Made by a program: the position numbers and the translations under genes. Positions 6,821-12,891 of a stretch of 12,891 nucleotides of DNA are shown here, piece by piece (position 1 is the first letter of the stretch; each line of letters opens with the position of its first letter). Source of the DNA: Fimiplasma intestinipullorum (GTDB lineage: Bacteria > Bacillota_I > Bacilli_A > Erysipelotrichales > Coprobacillaceae); assembly GCA_018715065.1 (NCBI GenBank), contig DVMJ01000085.1, forward strand, positions 1 to 12,891, read 5' to 3'. Below the pieces are notes generated by a model. It made no database searches, was not told the DNA's origin, and saw only the letters and a program-made list of their open reading frames with translations.

Positions 6821-8117
6821 CAACGCGTTTCACTTCCTGCTCCAAGCAACACAGGGCACGCGCGGCATAAGCCTGCTTGCGTTCTTTTTTCTTAACCTTT
6901 GTGGCAAGATCAGGAAGGATGCCAAAATTTGCTTTCATCGGCTGAAAATTCGTCGCCGAAGCATGCGTAATATAATGCGCAAGCGACCCCATGACCAGTT
7001 CCCGGTCAAAAACATGAGGTGTCTTCCCAGCTAGATAACGCGCCATATTGATGCCTGCCATGATCCCGCTGGCTGCCGATTCAACGTATCCTTCCACCCC
7101 GGTCATCTGTCCGGCAAAATAAAGATCCTCACGCCATTTGGCCTGAAAAGTCGGTTCTAAAAAGAGCGGTGAACAGATAAAACTGTTGCGATGCATGACA
7201 CCATAACGCACGATCTTGGCATTTTCTAATCCCGGAATCATCTGAATGATCTTTTTTTGCCACGGCCAGGTAAGATGTGTCTGGAAACCAACAATATTAT
7301 AAAGGCTGGCACTGGCATTGTCCTGACGCAGTTGAACAACAGCATATGGTCGACTGCCATCCGGACGATTAAGTCCGACCGGTTTCATCGGTCCAAAAAG
7401 CAAGGTCTGCTTTCCGCGTCTAGCCATTTCCTCAAATGGCATACAGCCTTCAAAGAATTTCTCTTCAAAATCCTTCGGTTTGACCACCTCAGCTGACATC
7501 AGAGCCTCATAAAAGGCGTCAAATTGAGCTTCATCCATCGGGCAATTGATATATTCCGCTTCCCCTTTATCGTAACGGGATTTATAATAAGCAACCGAAA
7601 AATCAATGCTGTCCTTCGTAATGATCGGTGCAGCCGCATCAAAGAAGTAAAAATAATCTTCACCTAGCTGCTTGGCAATATCTGTACTCAATGACGGTGC
7701 CGTCAAAGGACCGGAAGCCAGGATACATGGGCCCTCAGGGATCGTGGTAACTTCCTCATGAACGATTTCAATCAGCGGATCTTCTTCGATTGCCTTTGTC
7801 ACCGCTTGAGAAAAGCCATGGCGATCCACCGCCAGGCTGCCGCCCGAAGGCACGGCATGCTCCCGCGCTTTGCGAATAATGAGACTGTCAAAGGCCTCCA
7901 TCTCCTTTTTAAGCACGCCGACCGCGTTTTCAAGACTATCAGAGCGTAAGGAGTTGGAACAGACCAGCTCGGCAAAATCAGCCGTATGGTGGGCTGGACT
8001 AGTTACCTTGGGCCGCATTTCATATAATCTTACCGGAATATTTCGTTTCGTTAATTGATGGCAGGCTTCAACTCCGGCGAGTCCTGCTCCTACTACTGTT
8101 ACTTTTTGTTCTGTCAT
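6813..8117 (-). CDS. trmFO: tRNA m5U54 methyltransferase, folate/FAD-dependent
   Basis: TrmFO uses methylenetetrahydrofolate and FADH2 to make 5-methyluridine at position 54 (T-loop) of tRNAs. The 434-residue length matches the family (~435). The N-terminus has the FAD dinucleotide-binding motif GAGLAGVEA (10-18). The conserved HTADFAELVCSNSLRSD (44-60) follows, with C53, the equivalent of the flavin/substrate-linked Cys in the Bacillus enzyme. C225 (FEGCMPFEEMARRG) matches the second conserved Cys. YFAGQMTGVEGYVESAASG, near the C-terminus, completes FAD binding. The topA-trmFO-xerC order is a Bacillota hallmark. It starts 38 bases after topA, beyond a terminator-like hairpin, with an AAGGAAAGG site ahead of ATG 8117. 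Confidence 0.96.
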   Translation of the reverse strand: MTEQKVTVVGAGLAGVEACHQLTKRNIPVRLYEMRPKVTSPAHHTADFAELVCSNSLRSDSLENAVGVLKKEMEAFDSLIIRKAREHAVPSGGSLAVDRHGFSQAVTKAIEEDPLIEIVHEEVTTIPEGPCILASGPLTAPSLSTDIAKQLGEDYFYFFDAAAPIITKDSIDFSVAYYKSRYDKGEAEYINCPMDEAQFDAFYEALMSAEVVKPKDFEEKFFEGCMPFEEMARRGKQTLLFGPMKPVGLNRPDGSRPYAVVQLRQDNASASLYNIVGFQTHLTWPWQKKIIQMIPGLENAKIVRYGVMHRNSFICSPLFLEPTFQAKWREDLYFAGQMTGVEGYVESAASGIMAGINMARYLAGKTPHVFDRELVMGSLAHYITHASATNFQPMKANFGILPDLATKVKKKERKQAYAARALCCLEQEVKRVDE

Positions 8118-8141
8118 GAACCGTCTACCTTTCCTTGCTGG

Positions 8142-8176
8142 AAAAAGACGATCAACTATGCTTCATCGTCTTTTTT
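8142..8176 (-). terminator. Terminator-like hairpin spanning the topA stop
   Basis: AAAAAGACGAT (8142-8152) is perfectly complementary to ATCGTCTTTTT (8165-8175), an 11-bp stem with a 12-base loop and T-runs on both sides. On the - strand the 5' arm encodes the last Lys-Asp-Asp codons of topA and its stop codon lies in the loop. It would act as a terminator or attenuator between topA and trmFO, but trmFO has no visible promoter after it, so read-through is likely. Confidence 0.65.
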
Positions 8177-10273
8177 AGCCATCTTCTTTACATTTCCAAT
8201 AATGGTCTTACATTTTGGATAATTACCGCAAGCATAAAAGTCTCCGAAGCGACCATGCTTGATCACAACCGGTCCGCCGCAATTCGGACAGGTCATGCCC
8301 TCAACCACCTGAGGTGGTTCCTTTTTCTTATTGTTGCCTTTGATATAATGGCATTCCGGATAGTTGCTGCATGCTTCAAAACGTCCGTAACGGCCATGTT
8401 TATAGACCATTGGACTGCCGCATTCCGGACAATTTTCTCCTGTATACTCCAGTTTGCTTTCATCTTTTTTGATGTAATCGCAATTCGGATAATTACTGCA
8501 GGCCACGAAGGTACCATAACGACCATGGCGTTCTACCAGCTCATGCCCGCATTTAGGACAGATCTCTCCGGTCTTTTTCGCCTCAATCTTCTCCATATTG
8601 GCATAAGCATTCTCTAAGAGCGGTTCAAACTTATCATCAAACTGCTTCAGTGCGGTTTCATAATCGTTCTCACCTTCAGCAATCTCATCAAGTTCATGTT
8701 CCATTTGTGCCGTGTAAGTCACGTTGATGATATCTGCAAAATAGTTCGCCAGCTGATCATTGGTCAGGATCCCTGTTTCCGTCGGATAAAAAGCTTTTTC
8801 TTTCAGTTCAACATAACCGCGTGTCTGGATCGTGTCAATGATACTGGCATATGTGCTTGGACGGCCAATGCCCTTTTCCTCCAGTTCTTTGATCAGACGC
8901 GCTTCAGTATAGCGAGCAGGCGGTTTTGTGAAATGCTGAGAAGGTGTCACGGATAGACTTTCCAGCAGTTCACCCTGCTCTAAAACCGGCAATAATTCAT
9001 TTTTAGACTGCTCATACTGTCCGTAAAGCTTCAAATAACCATCAAAGGTCTGTACCTGTCCGCTGGCTTTAAAGGTATGACCGCGATTATCCAGCTCAAG
9101 CGTGGTTGCATCAAATTTGGCAGCCGCCATCAGACTGGAAACCGCTCTGGCATAGATCAGGCGGTATAAGCGCAGTTCATCCCGCTTCAAAAACGCACTG
9201 AGGCTCTCCGGTGTTCGCAGGACACTGGTTGGACGAATGGCTTCATGGGCATCCTGCACATTTTCAGTCCGTTTACTTGTCTTTGCACGTCCCATATACT
9301 TTTTACCATAATTGGATTCAATATAATCCAGGGCATCATGGACAAAGCCCTCACTCAAACGAACAGAGTCCGTACGCATATACGTGATCAGACCGACCGT
9401 TTCATTTTCGAGATCGACCCCTTCATACAGCTTCTGAGCGAGCGTCATCGTCTTTTTAGCGGAGAAGCCAAGCTTGGTGCTCGCTTCCTGCTGCAGTGTT
9501 GAGGTTATAAACGGCGGTTTCGATTCACGTCTGCGCTGCGTTTTTTTCAGACTGGCTACACAGAACTGGCGGTCAAGCGCCTCATGGATCGCTTTTGCTT
9601 CCGCTTCATTCTTGATCTTCGCCTTTTTACCCTGAATTTTGGTTAATTCGGCTTCAAAAGGAATGCCGTCCTTTTCAAACTTCGCTTTGATCTCCCAATA
9701 TTCCTCAGGTTTGAACTTTTCAATTTCTCGTTCACGATCAACAATCAGCTTCAAAGCCACCGACTGCACGCGTCCGGCTGACTTTGATTTGATCTTGCTG
9801 CGTAAAAGCTTGGATAATTTAAACCCGATGATCCGGTCTAAAACACGACGTGTCTCTTGCGAACGAACTAGATTCTGATCGATCGTTCGCGGATGAGCGA
9901 TGGCCTCCAGTACCGCATCCTTGGTGACCTCATGGAAAACCACACGATTCTTCTGTGTCTGATCCAACCCAAGGATCTCGGCCAGATGCCAGGAAATCGC
10001 CTCACCTTCACGATCGGGGTCGGTCGCCAGCAGAACATCATCAACTTTCTTGACCTCTGCCTTTAACTCTTTGACTACGTCTTTCTTATCTTTATTAATC
10101 ACATACTTAGGTTGAAAATGATTCTCAATATCCACCCCAAGGCCGTCTTTTCCGCTTGTGGCTAAATCACGCACATGACCTTTTGATGAAGTGACAATAT
10201 AATCTTTTCCCAAGTATTTACCAATCGTTTTTGATTTGGATGGTGACTCTACAATCACTAACTTTTTTGTCAT
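8156..10273 (-). CDS. topA: DNA topoisomerase I (type IA)
   Basis: Relaxes negatively supercoiled DNA by passing one strand through a transient break. The 705-residue length is normal for Bacillota TopA. The N-terminal Toprim domain has E9 (VIVESPSK) and the DPDREGE motif (85-91). The strand-cleaving Tyr is Y298 in GLITYMRTDS, and EEKGIGRPSTYA (465-476) is the other strongly conserved block. The C-terminus carries three four-cysteine zinc ribbons: C572/C575/C592/C598, C615/C618/C635/C641 and C662/C665/C682/C688. Each has the pattern CPxCG...HGRYG.F.AC.NYP.C. It ends in a short Lys/Asp tail. ATG 10273 follows TAGGAGG with a 7-base spacer. It has its own good promoter in the gap after dprA and is the first gene of the topA-trmFO-xerC unit. 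Confidence 0.98.
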   Translation of the reverse strand: MTKKLVIVESPSKSKTIGKYLGKDYIVTSSKGHVRDLATSGKDGLGVDIENHFQPKYVINKDKKDVVKELKAEVKKVDDVLLATDPDREGEAISWHLAEILGLDQTQKNRVVFHEVTKDAVLEAIAHPRTIDQNLVRSQETRRVLDRIIGFKLSKLLRSKIKSKSAGRVQSVALKLIVDREREIEKFKPEEYWEIKAKFEKDGIPFEAELTKIQGKKAKIKNEAEAKAIHEALDRQFCVASLKKTQRRRESKPPFITSTLQQEASTKLGFSAKKTMTLAQKLYEGVDLENETVGLITYMRTDSVRLSEGFVHDALDYIESNYGKKYMGRAKTSKRTENVQDAHEAIRPTSVLRTPESLSAFLKRDELRLYRLIYARAVSSLMAAAKFDATTLELDNRGHTFKASGQVQTFDGYLKLYGQYEQSKNELLPVLEQGELLESLSVTPSQHFTKPPARYTEARLIKELEEKGIGRPSTYASIIDTIQTRGYVELKEKAFYPTETGILTNDQLANYFADIINVTYTAQMEHELDEIAEGENDYETALKQFDDKFEPLLENAYANMEKIEAKKTGEICPKCGHELVERHGRYGTFVACSNYPNCDYIKKDESKLEYTGENCPECGSPMVYKHGRYGRFEACSNYPECHYIKGNNKKKEPPQVVEGMTCPNCGGPVVIKHGRFGDFYACGNYPKCKTIIGNVKKMAKKDDEA

Positions 10274-10299
10274 GACATCGCCTCCTATATCACGCTACT

Positions 10300-10328
10300 A
10301 TTATTGATGTTTTTTCTTCGCTTGTCAA
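10300..10328 (-). promoter_or_regulatory. Sigma-A promoter for topA-trmFO-xerC
   Basis: On the - strand a perfect -35 TTGACA, a 17-base spacer and -10 AATAAT (5 of 6 to consensus). The -35 directly abuts the dprA stop codon, leaving a ~20-base leader before topA. In many bacteria the topA promoter responds to supercoiling; nothing here shows that directly. Confidence 0.85.
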
Positions 10329-11099
10329 TCATTTTATTTTTTGGATTTCAAATGTCAGCTCTTCTTCAAGCCTTTTTGGATCATCCAGGAGAATGGCACC
10401 ATCTCTGATCAACTGCAGCGTTCCCTCCGGATCACCGATACGACAAGGCAGGGCATAGACCGATTTGCCTTGATCAAGTGCATGGCTCACGGTCGTCATC
10501 GTCCCGCTTTTGGCTTTGGCCTGCACAACCACCAATGCCTGCCCCAACCCGGCAACCAGACGATTGCGCCAGGGAAAATAATGTTTGCGAGGTGCCAGAT
10601 CCAACGGATACTCACTCATGACAAGACCATCCACTTTGAGCCTCTCATAAAGCGCTCTGTTACAGGCTGGATAACAATAATCGATCCCACACCCCAAAAC
10701 CGCAATCGTACGATCAAGCCCTGCGCCCTGATGGGCACAGGTATCAATGCCTTTGGCCATCCCGCTGACAATGACAAAGCGGTCACTCAGGTCATGTGCA
10801 AATGCATACGCCATGCGGCGCCCATAATCCGTTGGTTTACGCATGCCCACCATTGCCAGCATCGGCTCCTTCACTAATTCCCAATTTCCATAATAAAACA
10901 GGACGAAGGGTGGATGGGGAATCTGTTTCAAACATGCCGGATAATCGTCACTGACCAGCGTCGTCCACTGCATATGCAAGCGATCAAGCGTAGAACGCAT
11001 GGTCATGGGATCAGGTCTTTCCTTTCGCTGTAGTGCTTCAAAAATCTGACGGTAATGGCCTTTATAATGCACGGCCAGATATACCAGCAACTCTTCCAT
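10329..11099 (-). CDS. dprA: DNA-processing protein DprA (Smf), short form
   Basis: DprA binds incoming single-stranded DNA in natural transformation and loads RecA. The Rossmann-like core is clear: VGMRKPTDYG (84-93), VSGMAKGIDTCAH (111-123), AVLGCGIDYCYP (133-144), SEYPLD (162-167), FPWRNRLVAGL (175-185) and AKSGTMTTVSHAL (196-208). At 256 residues it is shorter than most homologues (~280-370). The core ends near 245, so the C-terminal winged-helix domain is absent and only a short N-terminal helical part remains. The usual VGSR, VVEA and PG positions read VGMR, VVQA and PC, so the sequence is somewhat divergent. The start ATG 11099 follows GAGGTGA with a ~7-base spacer. It lies after the rnhB terminator and next to topA, as in Bacillus. 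Whether this organism is transformable cannot be judged here. Confidence 0.93.
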   Translation of the reverse strand: MEELLVYLAVHYKGHYRQIFEALQRKERPDPMTMRSTLDRLHMQWTTLVSDDYPACLKQIPHPPFVLFYYGNWELVKEPMLAMVGMRKPTDYGRRMAYAFAHDLSDRFVIVSGMAKGIDTCAHQGAGLDRTIAVLGCGIDYCYPACNRALYERLKVDGLVMSEYPLDLAPRKHYFPWRNRLVAGLGQALVVVQAKAKSGTMTTVSHALDQGKSVYALPCRIGDPEGTLQLIRDGAILLDDPKRLEEELTFEIQKIK

Positions 11100-11128
11100 T
11101 AATGCTCACCTCATTCTATTATCCTGCC

Positions 11129-11149
11129 TTCAAGTTCAAAACACTTGAA
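11129..11149. repeat. Inverted repeat upstream of dprA
   Basis: TTCAAGT, a 7-base spacer, then ACTTGAA: a perfect 7-bp dyad centred ~40 bases before the dprA start and just past the rnhB terminator. No convincing -35/-10 pair surrounds it (a GATAAT lies downstream at poor spacing). It could be a transcription-factor operator or a weak RNA hairpin. Confidence 0.5.
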
Positions 11150-11152
11150 AAT

Positions 11153-11175
11153 AAAAAAGGGAAACCTAAGTTTCC
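11153..11175 (-). terminator. Terminator overlapping the end of rnhB
   Basis: On the - strand GGAAAC-TTAG-GTTTCC is a 6-bp hairpin followed by CTTTTTT. The 5' arm encodes the last rnhB codons and the 4-base loop contains the TAG stop codon itself (11166-11168). Confidence 0.8.
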
Positions 11176-11798
11176 TCAAATAACGACAGTTGAGCATGCA
11201 ACGCTTCCTGTACCGGACGATAGCTGCGCCGGTGGATCGGACAGGGTCCGTATTTTGACAGGGCCTCTTTATGAGCCTTCGTCACATAACCCTTATGCTT
11301 CGCAAAACCATACATAGGATAAATGGCATCGTACTGATCCATCAGACGATCACGGTAGACCTTCGCTAAAATGCTTGCGGCTGCAATCGTGATACTTTTA
11401 TGATCGCCTTTGATCAATGATATTTCCCGCCAGTCACTTTCGTATAGCGGCATCGCATCGGTAAGCACCGCTTGCGGCACAGGATCAAGCGCCCGCAGGC
11501 AATCCGTCATGCCTCTTCGACTGGCTTCATAAATATTGATCCGATCGATCACTTCGGGCTCAATGACCTGAATACAAAAACTGATTGCATCCTGCGTGAT
11601 CACATCAAAGAGCGCCTCGCGTTTTTTGGCACTCAGTTTTTTTGAATCATCAATATCGGGATGGGTGTAGCCTGGCGGCAGCATCACTGCTGCCACTACC
11701 AGCGGACCGGCCATGGGACCACGTCCTGCTTCATCTGTTCCGGCAATCCAATGATCCCCCAGCGCTCTCAATAAATCTTCAAAAACCGTATTATGCAT
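11166..11798 (-). CDS. rnhB: Ribonuclease HII
   Basis: RNase HII cuts the RNA strand of RNA-DNA hybrids and removes single ribonucleotides from DNA. From ATG 11798 the protein has 210 residues, a normal length. The catalytic DEDD set is visible: D22 and E23 in AGTDEAGRGPMAGP, the Asp of the LTDAMP segment (~residue 117), and a later Asp in the VYRDRL region after KGDHKSITIAAASILAK. DDSKKLSAKKRE is also typical. I chose the ATG at 11798 over an in-frame GTG at 11825 because it overlaps the rbgA stop by 8 bases (ATGCATAA), has GGGAG ~10 bases upstream, and gives the usual distance to the GTDEAGRG motif. It is coupled to rbgA in the lepB-rbgA-rnhB unit and ends in its own terminator. Confidence 0.95.
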   Translation of the reverse strand: MHNTVFEDLLRALGDHWIAGTDEAGRGPMAGPLVVAAVMLPPGYTHPDIDDSKKLSAKKREALFDVITQDAISFCIQVIEPEVIDRINIYEASRRGMTDCLRALDPVPQAVLTDAMPLYESDWREISLIKGDHKSITIAAASILAKVYRDRLMDQYDAIYPMYGFAKHKGYVTKAHKEALSKYGPCPIHRRSYRPVQEALHAQLSLFEET

Positions 11799-12657
11799 CG
11801 TCAGGACGCTCCCAGCTGATCGCACCGAGATTTCCTTTGATCAAATCATTAAAGAAGAGATCATAAATGCGATCATAGTCAATTTCCTGACGGACCAGGC
11901 GAAAATTCTTACGCCGCGAAATTTCCTGGCAGAATTGTTCCACCCAGTTCTCCGATGCGATATCCGGTTTGAACCCATAGCGGGCAACCAATGCTTCCGG
12001 ATACCACTCACAAAGATATTTCAGAGCATAGATGAAGATCTCATCTAAAGGCAGGATCGTGTTCTTAATAGAACCGACTAATGCGATATGCATCGCCACC
12101 TGCGGATCATCAAAACGAGGCCAAAGAATGCCCGGTGTATCAAACAATTCAAAATCATTAGAAATTTTGATGATCTGCTGCGCTTTGGTCACACCCGGAC
12201 GATCCCCGGTCAGCGTGGCCCGACGTTTTGCCAGCCGGTTGATCAGTGTCGACTTCCCTACATTGGGAATACCGACAACCAGCGCACGAACCGGACGCGG
12301 CTTCAAACCGCGCTGTTTCTCACGTTCCATCTTATCTTTAAGTAAACTTTTAGACCGCTGCACGATTTGTTGATAAGCATTGAATCGGGTCAGATCCAGT
12401 GACATCGCAGCCGTTCCCTGTTTTTCAAAATGCTTGATCCAGGCTTCTGTAACCTGCGGGTCTGCCAGATCCTTTTTCGTTAAGATCACTAAATGCGGTT
12501 TCTGTTTTTCAATCTCCTGAATGATGGGATTGGAGGATGAGGCAGGCGCTCTGGCATCGCGAAGCTCAATGATCAAATCGACCAGCTTCACACGGCCTTC
12601 GATTTCCCGGCGCGCCTTAGCCATATGGCCGGGATACCAGTGAATATCCTTAGCCAT
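11791..12657 (-). CDS. rbgA: Ribosome biogenesis GTPase RbgA (YlqF)
   Basis: RbgA is a circularly permuted GTPase that promotes late maturation of the 50S subunit. The 288-residue length is typical (~280). The N-terminal HWYPGHMAKARRE contains H11, the equivalent of catalytic His9 in Bacillus. The G motifs follow in permuted order: G4 TKKD (60-63), G1 GIPNVGKST (129-137), G2 around T157 (PGVTK) and G3 DTPG (173-176). The C-terminal helical domain with the ribosome-contacting region runs to 288. ATG 12657 overlaps the lepB stop by one base (TAATG), and no strong ribosome site is seen, so coupled translation is likely. The neighbours lepB and rnhB match other Bacillota. Confidence 0.97.
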   Translation of the reverse strand: MAKDIHWYPGHMAKARREIEGRVKLVDLIIELRDARAPASSSNPIIQEIEKQKPHLVILTKKDLADPQVTEAWIKHFEKQGTAAMSLDLTRFNAYQQIVQRSKSLLKDKMEREKQRGLKPRPVRALVVGIPNVGKSTLINRLAKRRATLTGDRPGVTKAQQIIKISNDFELFDTPGILWPRFDDPQVAMHIALVGSIKNTILPLDEIFIYALKYLCEWYPEALVARYGFKPDIASENWVEQFCQEISRRKNFRLVRQEIDYDRIYDLFFNDLIKGNLGAISWERPDDA

Positions 12658-12891
12658 TATTCAATCCAGCCAAAATGGTCGAACGGATAGATGGCCATTC
12701 CGTTCTTGCCCATAAATTCATCAATCGTGAAGGGTCCCAAAGCACGCGAGTCTTCAGAACGCAGGCGATTATCTCCCATCACAAAATACTCGCCTTCACC
12801 CAAAGTATAGGTAAAATTATTGGTAAATAAAGCAGATCCTGTCTCTTGTTTACTGGTCTCAACAAATTCCGGATCGAGAAAATCTTCCTCA
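12657..12891 (-). CDS. lepB: Signal peptidase I, C-terminal part (cut by window edge)
   Basis: The final 77 codons of a type I signal peptidase, the membrane serine/lysine protease that removes signal peptides from exported proteins. The segment GEYFVMGDNRLRSEDSRALG contains the conserved GDNR..S.DSR box of the family, followed by a short C-terminal end with IYPFDHFGW. The Ser/Lys catalytic residues and the membrane anchor lie beyond the window. The stop TAA (12657-12659) shares one base with the rbgA start, so the two are one operon. Chromosomes often carry several signal peptidase genes, so the symbol is generic (sip in Bacillus). Confidence 0.93.
   Translation of the reverse strand, partial: EEDFLDPEFVETSKQETGSALFTNNFTYTLGEGEYFVMGDNRLRSEDSRALGPFTIDEFMGKNGMAIYPFDHFGWIE

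Noticed and set aside
8135..8617. A 160-codon + strand frame opposite the end of topA.
   Set aside because: It mirrors the three tandem zinc-ribbon repeats of topA, lacks a ribosome site, and the - strand gene is certain.
11799..11825. GTG at 11825 as the rnhB start.
   Set aside because: It would overlap rbgA by 35 bases and give an unusual N-terminal extension. The ATG at 11798 fits the family length and coupling.

Overview
The window reads as chromosomal DNA of a low-to-moderate GC Bacillota bacterium. Shine-Dalgarno sites are strong (AGGAGG type), there are many rho-independent terminators, and the block lepB-rbgA-rnhB-dprA-topA-trmFO-xerC matches Bacillota synteny. The xerC gene is followed directly by rpsB-tsf, without the hslV-hslU-codY genes found in Bacillus. 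My best guess is an Erysipelotrichia-like lineage, but this is an inference from protein flavour and gene order, not a database result.

Layout. Positions 1-2657, on the + strand, hold a decayed carbohydrate/transport pair. One member is a MATE-family transporter that has lost its N-terminal ~85 residues and probably its native stop. The other is a GH1 6-phospho-beta-glucosidase broken by two +1 frameshifts, both in homopolymer runs. At the left edge a possible divergent - strand gene starts (1-95). A bidirectional terminator near 2695 separates this pair from everything else, which lies on the - strand.

The - strand block, in transcription order from the right edge, is: lepB (3' part, signal peptidase I), rbgA (50S assembly GTPase), rnhB (RNase HII), a terminator, dprA (ssDNA/RecA loader), a promoter, topA (topoisomerase I), a terminator-like hairpin, trmFO (tRNA m5U54 methylase), xerC (tyrosine recombinase), a promoter plus structured leader, rpsB (ribosomal protein S2 with an Asn-rich tail), a terminator, tsf (EF-Ts), a terminator, and an M50-like membrane metallopeptidase of unknown role. 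These are mostly translation, ribosome-assembly and chromosome-maintenance genes arranged as short, tightly packed transcription units.

The most interesting parts are not a new defence or mobile system. They are the folded rpsB leader, the simple-repeat-encoded poly-Asn tail of S2, terminators whose loops contain the upstream stop codon, the eroding MATE/GH1 pair, and the uncharacterised M50-like protein. I saw no tRNA, rRNA, CRISPR array or insertion sequence.
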